Assembly: GCA_050251815.1 (NCBI GenBank) | Contig: JBFWMB010000003.1 | Coordinates: forward strand, 44,540 to 108,539 | Length of the DNA stretch: 64,000 nucleotides | Source: GWE2-40-63 sp050251815 | GTDB taxonomy: Bacteria; Bacteroidota; Bacteroidia; Bacteroidales; SZUA-534 | Reading direction: 5' to 3' | In this document: piece after piece, positions 26,044 to 35,095 of the stretch | Layout of the letters: each line of letters opens with the position of its first letter | How positions within the stretch are numbered: position 1 is the stretch's first letter | Made by a program: the position numbers and the translations under genes | The notes under the pieces: generated by a model | Seen by the model: the letters and a program-made list of their open reading frames with translations, nothing else | Databases searched by the model: none | What the model was told of the DNA's origin: nothing

Positions 26044-27474
26044 ATGAAAAAACTAGTACTCTTTGTTTTTATGGTAATCGCTGCATTTTTCACAAAGCTA
26101 TCGGCACAAGATACCGATACGGCTTTTGTTGAAATTTGGGCGCATTACGGAGAAAATGCGCCGGAATGGTTTACCGATGGCTCGGAAGTTGATGATGGCA
26201 GCCCTGCCTATGCTGCCGTAGAACGTGGTATTGCATACAGTGACTATTCGGGTCATTTGTATGTGTCGAGTCGTCATGCCGAAGATACCGATGATAATGG
26301 TGTTTTGGATACCGGGGAACCGCATGTATATGTTTTGGACCCATTAACAGGAGAAGCTCCTGCTTTTAGTGTTTCAAAGCTATTGACTACAGGGATAACA
26401 TCCAGCGATCAAAATTACGGTGGAGGATATCCTTTAAATAATATTGTTTGTACCGAAGATGGAAGCATCTTTGCCTGCAACATGACCCTGGCTTCAGGTC
26501 CTGATATTCCTAACGAAAACGGTTCGGTAACTGTAAAAGCGTTCCGGGTTTACCGTTGGGGTTGGGAGCAGGATATACCTACCATGATTATAAATTATAC
26601 TGAAGGAGGCTACCGTATGGGAGACAAATTCAGTGTGATAGGTAACTGGGATACTGAAGCTTATATTTATGCTGCTCCAGGCGAAAGTAATAAAGTAATG
26701 CGCTGGAAAGTAACCGCAGGTATTGTTGATGCTGCTCCTGAAATTATTACGCTTGCAGATATTGCCAATGCCGGAACTTCACCTACTGTTGCAGGTGTTC
26801 CTGGCAAAGATGATTGGATGTATGTTAGTGGAAAAGGTTTTTTGCCAACCTTGTTTACTACAAGTGGTGTAAATCTAACTCAGGTAGCCTTTTCTCCGGG
26901 ATTATTTCCTTCATCCGTATTGGCAGGACGTACCTTTGAATTTGGAGGCTCGCTTTATATGGGAATGTTTAGCGGCGATCAAAGCGCTTTTGTGTTTAAC
27001 ATCTCAAAACACGGCGAAAATGTTACCGATGCTGATGTAATCGGATTTACGCCAACCTTTGGAACCAAGTTCGATAATGCTTATGGCGAAGGAGCTGTTG
27101 ATTTTGGTGTGCTTGATAATCAATTGCATATTTTTGTTTGTGCCCCTTCAAATGGTATTGCAGCCTATCGCATCGATGGAATACAAGCAAATTCAATACA
27201 TAGAGAGCAGACCTCAGCCTTTAAGCTTTCTGCTTTCCCAAACCCTGCAAACGATTACACAAAAGTTCGTTTTGAGCTACCACAAAATGCAAGCGGGGTA
27301 GTTTCAGTAAAAGTGTTCGATTTAAGTGGCCGCTTTATGGGAATTACAGCTGACAGGGCTATAGGTGGTTCACAGGAAATGGAAATAAATACAGCCGGAT
27401 TGCCACCAGGTACTTATGTGTATCAGGTGGTTTACGGTAATAAAATGGGTGTCGAAAAACTAATAATAGAATAA
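26044..27474 (+). CDS. DUF4623-type beta-propeller protein with T9SS domain
   Basis: A 476-aa protein with signal peptide ending KLSAQ. The body repeats propeller-like strands (VERGIAYSDYSGHLYVSSRH, HVYVLDPLTGEAP, YRMGDKFSVIGNW), as in DUF4623. The C-terminal 80 residues are a T9SS type A sorting domain (LSAFPNPANDYTKVRFELP, ending YGNKMGVEKLIIE). It should be exported to the cell surface. It is the first large gene of the PUL and 34 bp before the related 1358-aa gene. A glycan-binding role is plausible but undemonstrated. Confidence 0.75.
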   Translation: MKKLVLFVFMVIAAFFTKLSAQDTDTAFVEIWAHYGENAPEWFTDGSEVDDGSPAYAAVERGIAYSDYSGHLYVSSRHAEDTDDNGVLDTGEPHVYVLDPLTGEAPAFSVSKLLTTGITSSDQNYGGGYPLNNIVCTEDGSIFACNMTLASGPDIPNENGSVTVKAFRVYRWGWEQDIPTMIINYTEGGYRMGDKFSVIGNWDTEAYIYAAPGESNKVMRWKVTAGIVDAAPEIITLADIANAGTSPTVAGVPGKDDWMYVSGKGFLPTLFTTSGVNLTQVAFSPGLFPSSVLAGRTFEFGGSLYMGMFSGDQSAFVFNISKHGENVTDADVIGFTPTFGTKFDNAYGEGAVDFGVLDNQLHIFVCAPSNGIAAYRIDGIQANSIHREQTSAFKLSAFPNPANDYTKVRFELPQNASGVVSVKVFDLSGRFMGITADRAIGGSQEMEINTAGLPPGTYVYQVVYGNKMGVEKLIIE

Positions 27475-27508
27475 GAAGAGCATATTATTTTACCTAAAAC
27501 AAAACAAC

Positions 27509-30500
27509 ATGAAAAGAAAAACTACATTTTTAACAAGTTTGTTGCTTATCCTGTTCCTCTTTGGGAACCTGATAGCTCATGCACAACCTTCCGAGGTGTG
27601 GAACGTGACTCCAGAGTGGAATGTGAATAATAGTTACCGGGGGATTGCTTACAATCCTGATAACAATCATTTGTATGTTGCCGGTACGGTATCTGATGCT
27701 AATGTAGCAACCAATAATTTTATCCGTGTATTGGATGCTTCAACTGGTGAATTATTGAAGACCTTAACACTTGAAGGTCTTACTTTGGATGCTAATGGAT
27801 ATGGAATTAGAGATGTTGAAGTTAGTGCTGATGGAGGAATATTCGCCATGATTCCTACAACAAATCAATATAATCCACAAAAAATATATTATTGGGCTAA
27901 TGAAAATGCTGCTCCCATTTTACTTTGGTCAGATGCCAGTGGACTGGATATTGATTTTGGACCAGGTTTTAGTGTTTATGGCGATTTCTCCGAAGAAGCT
28001 TTAATTATAATTCCATTTTTTGACGTTGCTTCAATTTATTATTTTGAAGTTGTAAATGGAGTTATAGAAGAACCTATAACGATGAATTTGACTGGTGTTA
28101 CCGGCGGAACAGGTGTTCATGTTCAGGCCTTGGGTACAAAAATTTCCGATGGTTTTTGGTATAGTACATCCACCCAATCACCGGCGCTCATTAACGGCTC
28201 AGGTACTTTAGTCGGAGCTATTGATGCAGCAATTTTTTCCGGAGCAACAGGAGATGTAAAACAATTTAGTGTTGCTGATAAAAAATACTTATCAGTTTCA
28301 GTTGCCGGAAATATCGAAATTGTTGACATCACAAATGCAAATGCCGACTTTAGTAATATCACAGCGGCAAATATTATTGAAACTATTTTAGGGACGGCCC
28401 CGATTGCACCTGGTTGGCCTTCAGAAAATGGCGATGGTCAGGAACAAGTTGCTGTAGGTTATAATTTTACCGACACCTATATTATTTATTCCTTATCAGG
28501 TGGAAACTATATCAAAGCCTTGGCACCTGAAGCTGCTCCTTTGGCTACCAATCTGATGATGACTGGTTTTGCCATGGTGGGTTCAAACGCTCAGGTGAGT
28601 TATACATATATTGATGTGAATGGTGACGAAGAAGATGTTTCATTATATAAGTGGTTTGTTTCTGATGATGATCAGGGAACCAATAAAACACAATTTGCTA
28701 CCGATGCTGAAATTACCGTAGCCTTTGAATATCTGGATAAATACCTGTCGTTTAGTGTATTGGCTGTAGCAAAAACAGGAACTCTGTCATCCGAAACCAA
28801 CTGGGTTGAATCGGGTTATTATGGCCCGGTAACTTCTTCGGCAGTTAAACCTGTGGCTTCTGATTTGGCAATAACAGGAGATCCTAATGTTTACGGCTTA
28901 TTAACCGGCTCTTATACTTTTGCTGATGCCGATGGTGATACGGAAGCCGAATCTATCTTGAAATGGTGGCGTGCCGATGACGCAGCCGGAACAAATGCAG
29001 TCAAAGTGGCTGAAGATACATTGAAATACATGCCGCTCCCTGCTGACGAAGGTAAGTTTATCTTATTTAGCGTAATTCCTGTTTCAAGTTCTCCAAACCT
29101 CTCAACAGGCGATTCTGTTGCTGTTGCAACGGCTACAGCTGTAGTTTTCCCGGCATATGTTCCTGAAGCTAAAAATGTAACTATCTCAGGTATTCAGGAA
29201 GTTGGACGCATCTTAACCGGTTCGTACACGTATGCTGATTTGAACGAAGACGAAGAGGGAAATACTGTATTAACCTGGTATCGTGCCGATGCAGTGGATG
29301 GAACTAAAACAGCTGTTGCGAACGACACCAACAGGTATCAATTGGTAGCCGCCGATCAGGATAAATACATTTTCTTTGGTGTATTACCTGTTACAGCCGC
29401 TGATGAAAACGGTGTTGAAGTTTTCGATACCACAGGTATTATAGCTCCTGCTCCACCCGAAGGTGCTCCTGAAGCTCAAAATGTAGCATTTGTGGGTAAT
29501 CCTGAAGTGGGTGCCGTGGTTTATGGAAAATATACTTATTTCGATTATACTGACGATCCCGAAGGCGCATCATTATTTAAATGGTATGTTGCCGACAATG
29601 CAGCCGGAACGAATAAAACCGCCATCGATGGTGCAAGCCATAAAGATTTCTTAGTTACTGAAGCCCAGGTTGGTAAGTTCCTGATTTTTGAAGTTACTCC
29701 GGTAGCTGTTTCAGGAGGTTTATTAACCGGTGAAGCTGTTGAGGCTACTTCAAGTGCTGCAACTATTGAATCAACTAATGATGGTGATTTTGAACGCGTA
29801 TGGATGCGTGGAGCAAAGATGGCTGCTGTTCCTTCATATATTGGAACGGGAAGTACTGAGCGAGGATTTGCATTAGGAACCGATCATATTTATCTGGCAA
29901 GCCGTTTGGGTGGTACCAAGCTGGTCGTGCTCGACAAAACCAGTGGTTCTGAAGTTGCTCAGATGAATACCGAAGGAATGGATGCAGGGCTGTTCAAAAT
30001 TAACGATGTTGAAGTTTCCGATGATGGTCAGATTTTAGCTTGCCCATTAGTAACCGATGCCAGTGTAGCTCCTTTTGTAATTTACAAATGGACTGATGAA
30101 TTGGCAACACCTGTTAAATGGATTGAGTATACAAGCACTGTACCAATGCGTTTGGGCGATAAGTTTACCGTTAAAGGCGATGTTTCAGGCAATGCGGTAA
30201 TATTTGCTGCTGCATCAGCCAATAAATATGTAATTCGTTGGGTGGTAACCGGAGGTATTGTTGGAGATCCTACCGTAATTGAACTTCAAAATACGACTTC
30301 AATTGGTTCAACTGCAGCAGTTGCTCCATTCGAAGCCAGTGCCGACTCCAAATTCCTGGTTGACGGACGGGGTATGCAACCGCAAATTTTTGATAAAGAT
30401 GGCATGTACCTGGGTGCTATTGAAGGTGTTGGAATGACTAATAACCAGTCGAACTCACCCAATATCTTTACATACAAAGGACGTACGTTGGCCGCATTCT

Positions 30501-31585
30501 ATCAAAAGAACGATGCAGGCGTATGGAATACCATAGTTAAAGATATTACTACTGCACCTTATGTTACGGTTGGTGTATCCGAAACCATGTCGACTGCAAA
30601 TCAGGAATTGGGTGGGGTACATGTTGAAGCCGATGAAGAATTCTTCCACATGTATATGTTAAGTGCCAACCAAGGTATTGCCCGCTTTAAAGGACTGCTT
30701 GAATTACCAATGTTTGAGTACGCTGAAACCAATGATGCGGGAGATAAGATTTTTGTTTGGTTTAGCAAAAACATGCCCGATTCTTTAGGTGTTTCAACCG
30801 GTTGGACCGTGATGGCCGACGATGCTGAAATTACCATCGACACGCTATATGGAACAGGAACCGATGCCAACGTAGTTACCTTTGAACTGGCTACTGCAAT
30901 TACCAATGGCCAGGCTGTAACTATTGCTTACGACGGAACAGGTACAACTGCTGCCTTTGATGCCATGCCTTTAAGTGCCTTTACGGCAGAAGAAGTGGTG
31001 AATATTGTGGGTGTTGCGGCTCCTACGGCTAGCGATGTTGCTATTGTTGGTAATCCGGTTGTGGGTACTACACTTGAAGGCTCATACACTTATACTGATG
31101 CTGATGGTGACCTGGAAGGTGAAAGCAAATACCAATGGTGGTATGCAACCGATGCTGAAGGAACAGACAAACTGAAAATACTGGGTGCAACCACAGATAC
31201 CTGGGTGGTTGATGCCGATATGACAGATAAATTTGTTGCCTTTGAAGTAATTCCGGTTGCTTTAACAGGCGGTCTCGACTTCCTGGTTGGAGAACCTGTA
31301 ATGTCTGCGTTTGTGCTTGTTAAACCTGTTGGTGTTACCGATAACCTGGCCGCAGCAATCTCAATGTATCCGAACCCGGTTAATGAGCAGTTAACCATTA
31401 AAGGAACCGATAATGTAACTCAAATACAGGTAGTTGACTTTACCGGTCGCATAATTATGACTCAGGAAAATACCGGATTAAGCGAAATGAGCTTAAATAT
31501 GAGTTCATTAAAAGCTGGTGTTTACATGATTCAAGCTGTTGATTTAAATGGTCAATCGGCTGTGAAACGGATTGTTAAAAACTAA
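27509..31585 (+). CDS. Large surface protein: two DUF4623 propellers, five repeats, T9SS domain
   Basis: A 1358-aa protein with signal peptide ending LIAHAQ. A first DUF4623 propeller occupies about residues 30-340. Four repeats of about 95 residues follow (about 345-745), each with a pattern like GSYTYADxxxDxEG...WYxADxxxGT. Then comes a second propeller (about 760-1070; YIGTGSTERGFALGTDHIYL), a bacterial Ig-like segment, a fifth repeat (about 1170-1265) and the T9SS domain (ISMYPNPVNEQLTIKG, to VKRIVKN). The propeller resembles the preceding 476-aa protein. It probably extends from the surface to bind a polymer (inference). A terminator follows. Confidence 0.75.
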   Translation: MKRKTTFLTSLLLILFLFGNLIAHAQPSEVWNVTPEWNVNNSYRGIAYNPDNNHLYVAGTVSDANVATNNFIRVLDASTGELLKTLTLEGLTLDANGYGIRDVEVSADGGIFAMIPTTNQYNPQKIYYWANENAAPILLWSDASGLDIDFGPGFSVYGDFSEEALIIIPFFDVASIYYFEVVNGVIEEPITMNLTGVTGGTGVHVQALGTKISDGFWYSTSTQSPALINGSGTLVGAIDAAIFSGATGDVKQFSVADKKYLSVSVAGNIEIVDITNANADFSNITAANIIETILGTAPIAPGWPSENGDGQEQVAVGYNFTDTYIIYSLSGGNYIKALAPEAAPLATNLMMTGFAMVGSNAQVSYTYIDVNGDEEDVSLYKWFVSDDDQGTNKTQFATDAEITVAFEYLDKYLSFSVLAVAKTGTLSSETNWVESGYYGPVTSSAVKPVASDLAITGDPNVYGLLTGSYTFADADGDTEAESILKWWRADDAAGTNAVKVAEDTLKYMPLPADEGKFILFSVIPVSSSPNLSTGDSVAVATATAVVFPAYVPEAKNVTISGIQEVGRILTGSYTYADLNEDEEGNTVLTWYRADAVDGTKTAVANDTNRYQLVAADQDKYIFFGVLPVTAADENGVEVFDTTGIIAPAPPEGAPEAQNVAFVGNPEVGAVVYGKYTYFDYTDDPEGASLFKWYVADNAAGTNKTAIDGASHKDFLVTEAQVGKFLIFEVTPVAVSGGLLTGEAVEATSSAATIESTNDGDFERVWMRGAKMAAVPSYIGTGSTERGFALGTDHIYLASRLGGTKLVVLDKTSGSEVAQMNTEGMDAGLFKINDVEVSDDGQILACPLVTDASVAPFVIYKWTDELATPVKWIEYTSTVPMRLGDKFTVKGDVSGNAVIFAAASANKYVIRWVVTGGIVGDPTVIELQNTTSIGSTAAVAPFEASADSKFLVDGRGMQPQIFDKDGMYLGAIEGVGMTNNQSNSPNIFTYKGRTLAAFYQKNDAGVWNTIVKDITTAPYVTVGVSETMSTANQELGGVHVEADEEFFHMYMLSANQGIARFKGLLELPMFEYAETNDAGDKIFVWFSKNMPDSLGVSTGWTVMADDAEITIDTLYGTGTDANVVTFELATAITNGQAVTIAYDGTGTTAAFDAMPLSAFTAEEVVNIVGVAAPTASDVAIVGNPVVGTTLEGSYTYTDADGDLEGESKYQWWYATDAEGTDKLKILGATTDTWVVDADMTDKFVAFEVIPVALTGGLDFLVGEPVMSAFVLVKPVGVTDNLAAAISMYPNPVNEQLTIKGTDNVTQIQVVDFTGRIIMTQENTGLSEMSLNMSSLKAGVYMIQAVDLNGQSAVKRIVKN

Positions 31586-31595
31586 TCCGAATAGT

Positions 31596-31626
31596 AAAAG
31601 AGCAGGTTTTAAAAGCCTGCTCTTTT
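31596..31626 (+). terminator. Intrinsic terminator after the 1358-aa gene
   Basis: AAAAGAGCAGG / CCTGCTCTTTT stem with an 8-9 nt loop. It splits the PUL into two transcript segments, or lowers expression of the rest. Confidence 0.8.
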
Positions 31627-31744
31627 ATTCTTTTTTTGACTACTTGCAGGATTTGTTTTGAATGCATATGTTGTTGTATTTCAATATTTATAAAAGCGTT
31701 TTTTTCAACTACTAATGTTTTTAACCCGATAAAAACTACACGCT

Positions 31745-32557
31745 ATGAAAGGTTTAATTCCTTTTTTATTTATCATTTTTCTGAGTTTGGAATTAAATGC
31801 TCAGGAAATTAAAGTAACGAAAATAGAGAAACTTGAATTGGAGCATCCGGCCTACTTTCCAAAGTTTGGAAATAGTGCTGAAGTACTGCTGTTTTCAGGC
31901 GAACAATATAAAGGCCTTTCCATTTATTATCTGGCCACTCAGAAAGAACAACTTATAACCCAGGCCGCCGGAGCAGGAGTTAAAGCCTCGATGCTGGAAG
32001 ATGGTTCGGTTTTGTATCGTACCTCTACCTTTAACAAAGGGAGGAAACAAACGGAAGAAAAAATATTCATTGCCGGAAAAGAGATTAACTATCAAGCAAA
32101 AAGTACAGCCGGATTTATGGTTGCCACCGATGGGAAACGCATAAAATTGTCGGGTACCGGTTTTTCTGAAAAAAGCTTTGCTCCCTTAGGTGAAGTATAT
32201 TATTTGTGGGCTTCATTATCACCCGACAAAACTAAAATAGTTTTTACGGCTGCCGGTCGTGGAAGCTATGTAATTGATATAAAAGGAACTATTCTTACCT
32301 ATTTGGGTTATTTGAATGCTCCCAAGTGGTTAACTGACCATTGGGTAATTGGGATGAATGACACCGATGATGGGCATCAGATTATTTCATCGAATGTGGT
32401 GGCAGCTCATATACCTTCGGGCAAACGAATAGATCTCACTGAAACTAATGCTTCGCTGATTGCATTGTATCCCGAAGTATCACCCGATGGAAATAGAATC
32501 GTTTTTCAATCGCAAAAGGGCGAAATTTATTTGCTCGATGTTTCAATTCTCGACTAA
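31745..32557 (+). CDS. Secreted TolB/PD40-like propeller protein
   Basis: A 270-aa protein with signal peptide ending SLELNAQ. It has TolB-like blade motifs (LLFSGEQYKGLSIYYLATQK, SLSPDKTKIVFTAAGRG, YPEVSPDGNRIVFQSQKGEI). The length gives only four or five blades. The function is unknown; such proteins usually bind protein or glycan partners in the envelope. It lies 30 bp before the T9SS amidase gene, so the two are probably co-expressed. Confidence 0.7.
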   Translation: MKGLIPFLFIIFLSLELNAQEIKVTKIEKLELEHPAYFPKFGNSAEVLLFSGEQYKGLSIYYLATQKEQLITQAAGAGVKASMLEDGSVLYRTSTFNKGRKQTEEKIFIAGKEINYQAKSTAGFMVATDGKRIKLSGTGFSEKSFAPLGEVYYLWASLSPDKTKIVFTAAGRGSYVIDIKGTILTYLGYLNAPKWLTDHWVIGMNDTDDGHQIISSNVVAAHIPSGKRIDLTETNASLIALYPEVSPDGNRIVFQSQKGEIYLLDVSILD

Positions 32558-32587
32558 TAATAATCTTAGCTCATAATTATTAAGCAT

Positions 32588-34933
32588 ATGGCTATGAATT
32601 ACAGATACCTAATTATATTCACCATATTATTGAGTGCCTTTGGGTATACCAGCGCTCAAACACCCGATTTTACAGGAATTAAAGTAATGATTAATCCGGG
32701 TCACGGAGGGCACGATTCCGATGATCGGGGGATGCCAAACGGGTTTTGGGAATCGGAAGGAAACCTGACCAAAGGACTTTGGCTGCGCGATTTATTGGAA
32801 GCCAGAGGGTGTGAGGTGGTTATGTCGCGGGTATTGAACCGCACCGAAGACGATTTACCGCTTTCGCAGATTGCTGCCATGGCTAATCAAAACGAAGTCG
32901 ATTTGTTTATTTCCATTCATTCCAATGCAGCCAATCAGGTTTCAAATTTTCCATTGACCATTTTTAATGGGAAAAGTGAAACGCCGGCCATTCCTGAGGC
33001 CAAAGTGTGGGCACAGATTCTTTGGGAACAGTTAATAACCAACAAGGCCACTCACTGGACCAGTACTACCCCGCATTATATTGGTGATTTAACCTTAAAT
33101 CCTACCTTTACCTACGGCTATGGGGTATTGTACCCTTTAGAAGTGCCCGGAATAATTTCCGAAGGCAGTTTCCACGACTACCTGCCCGAAATGGATCGTT
33201 TATTAAATCTGGAATACCGGAAACAGGAAGCCTGGAATATTTATTATGCCATGATAACTTATTTTGGACTAAGCGGAACTGAGAATTATGGACAGATTAG
33301 TGGAATTATTCGTGATACCCTGCTGGCAAAACCTACCTATACCTTACCCAATTCAGCTGATAAATTCGAGGTTGTGAATAATGCACAGGTAAAAATAATC
33401 GAAACAGGCGACATTTATCAGGTAGATGTTTTCAACACCGGTTTTTATTACTTCGATAGTTTACCACCGGGTACCTATCATTTGGTGTTTTCGGCCGATA
33501 AATATTTTAATGATACCGTTCCTTTAAATGTCGAGGCGCATAAGTTTACCTATCATAATCATTGGCTTGAAGCCGATAAAACCATGCCACCTAAGGTGTT
33601 GTATACTTCACCGGTGGCAAACAGTACGGTTAATTGTAACGATCCCATTTCGCTCACTTTTAGCATGAATATGGATACGGCATCGGTTACTAAAGCCTTT
33701 TCGTTAGAGCCAGCAACCGATGGAACGTTTACCTGGGATGATGCTCAGATGACGGTTAGTTTTCAGCCTTTACAACCTTATACTACCCAAACAAGCTATA
33801 CAGTTTTGTTGGATAATACAGCTCAGCATCAATGGGGAGTTGGACTGGTCGAAGATTTTACTTTTGAATTTTTTACGGGCGATCGGAATCGCTACACGCT
33901 TGATAAATCCTTTCCTCTTGACCAACAAACTGAGGTGAGTCCTTACCTTCAGTTTCGTTTGGTATTCGATGCGCCCTTGAATAACAGTTCGCTCATTGGA
34001 GCAGTTAGCATCGAAACTAATGATGGAACTGTAATTGGAACCAAAAGCGCCAGTATTACGACCATCGACAATAAAGGGCACTATTATTTCCGTCCGAGCG
34101 AAGATTTGAATTTTGATACCAATTATACCCTGAATCTTAAGGGAAGTATAAAAGATATAGATAATATTCCTTTGGTCGAAAACCTTTCGATTCCTTTTTC
34201 AACCATGCAAGCTTTGGATAATTTGAATGTGATGGACGAAATGGAAAGTCAGGAAACCTGGGGTATTGATTTTGCCAACAGCACCGGACTTGATGCCAGT
34301 TCATTCTTATTGAAATGGACCAAAGAATACCGTATGGGTGCAGGTTCCTTAATTCTTAGGTATTGGTTTACTTCCCCCGGGGGAAATATCCAAATAAAAC
34401 CAGCCAGCCCTGTTTCGTTAACTGATGGCATGAGACACGTTGGTTTGTGGATTTGGGGCGATTTAAGCTTGCAACAGTTGAACCTCAAATTCGATAATGA
34501 AACTGTTCTTCCGCTGGGTAGTATTGATTTTGCCGGATGGAAGTACTGCTATGCCGAAGTTCCGCAGGGAGCAACAGCCCTTACAGGGGTTGAATTTATT
34601 CGCGGCAGCGAATCAACCGACAGGGGCGAAATCTATCTGGATGCTTTAAGTCAAATGACTCCGGTTTCTATAAGTAATAGCCCGGGCTCAATGATTAAGG
34701 TATATCCAAATCCGGTTATCGATGGCCGCTTAGTGGTTGATGGTTTGCCAGCAGAAGAGTCGATTACTTTTACTCTTTCTGATTTGGCTGGCCGTATTCT
34801 GGAACAGGGCAATATACAAACCGACCAAACAGGATCGGCAATTATAAAAATAGATTCGAACCCTGGAAATGCGGTATCACTACTTACCATTAGTTATAAG
34901 CAGTACCGATTTATCCAATTGTTGAATTATTAA
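32588..34933 (+). CDS. Surface N-acetylmuramoyl-L-alanine amidase with Big_5-like and T9SS domains
   Basis: A 781-aa protein with a signal peptide ending GYTSAQ; an ATG at 32594 is an equally good start. The amidase_3 domain is complete: VMINPGHGGHD (Zn His), WESEGNLTKG (Zn Glu), DLFISIHSNAA (Zn His) and GIISEGSFHDY (catalytic Glu), about residues 27-230. It is followed by a carboxypeptidase-regulatory-like segment, two Big_5-like domains (about 330 and 435) and a C-terminal T9SS domain (IKVYPNPVIDGRLVVDG). It would strip stem peptides from peptidoglycan outside the cell, producing denuded glycan for the GHL10 enzymes. Located directly upstream of susC. Confidence 0.9.
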   Translation: MAMNYRYLIIFTILLSAFGYTSAQTPDFTGIKVMINPGHGGHDSDDRGMPNGFWESEGNLTKGLWLRDLLEARGCEVVMSRVLNRTEDDLPLSQIAAMANQNEVDLFISIHSNAANQVSNFPLTIFNGKSETPAIPEAKVWAQILWEQLITNKATHWTSTTPHYIGDLTLNPTFTYGYGVLYPLEVPGIISEGSFHDYLPEMDRLLNLEYRKQEAWNIYYAMITYFGLSGTENYGQISGIIRDTLLAKPTYTLPNSADKFEVVNNAQVKIIETGDIYQVDVFNTGFYYFDSLPPGTYHLVFSADKYFNDTVPLNVEAHKFTYHNHWLEADKTMPPKVLYTSPVANSTVNCNDPISLTFSMNMDTASVTKAFSLEPATDGTFTWDDAQMTVSFQPLQPYTTQTSYTVLLDNTAQHQWGVGLVEDFTFEFFTGDRNRYTLDKSFPLDQQTEVSPYLQFRLVFDAPLNNSSLIGAVSIETNDGTVIGTKSASITTIDNKGHYYFRPSEDLNFDTNYTLNLKGSIKDIDNIPLVENLSIPFSTMQALDNLNVMDEMESQETWGIDFANSTGLDASSFLLKWTKEYRMGAGSLILRYWFTSPGGNIQIKPASPVSLTDGMRHVGLWIWGDLSLQQLNLKFDNETVLPLGSIDFAGWKYCYAEVPQGATALTGVEFIRGSESTDRGEIYLDALSQMTPVSISNSPGSMIKVYPNPVIDGRLVVDGLPAEESITFTLSDLAGRILEQGNIQTDQTGSAIIKIDSNPGNAVSLLTISYKQYRFIQLLNY

Positions 34934-34986
34934 AACGAAGTAATTTTTCTCGAAATAGTAGAGTTTTAGTTTAGTAGTAGTGAATA

Positions 34987-35040
34987 AGTAGTCCGGGCAC
35001 CTTTTCAATGTAATCTTTTCATCGGCCCGGCTACTTTTTT
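34987..35040 (+). terminator. Intrinsic terminator between amidase and SusC genes
   Basis: AGTAG-CCGGGC pairs with GCCCGG-CTACT (one bulged T) over a 26-nt loop, followed by T6. SusC is therefore probably expressed from its own promoter or by readthrough. Confidence 0.7.
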
Positions 35041-35095
35041 CAAAAGCTTAGAACAACATAAAAGCAAATTAGAAACTTACATAACAATTATAACA

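Noticed and set aside
27509..31585. CRISPR or DNA-level tandem repeat
   Set aside because: Repeats are at protein level (about 95 residues, diverged), with no short direct DNA repeats or spacers.
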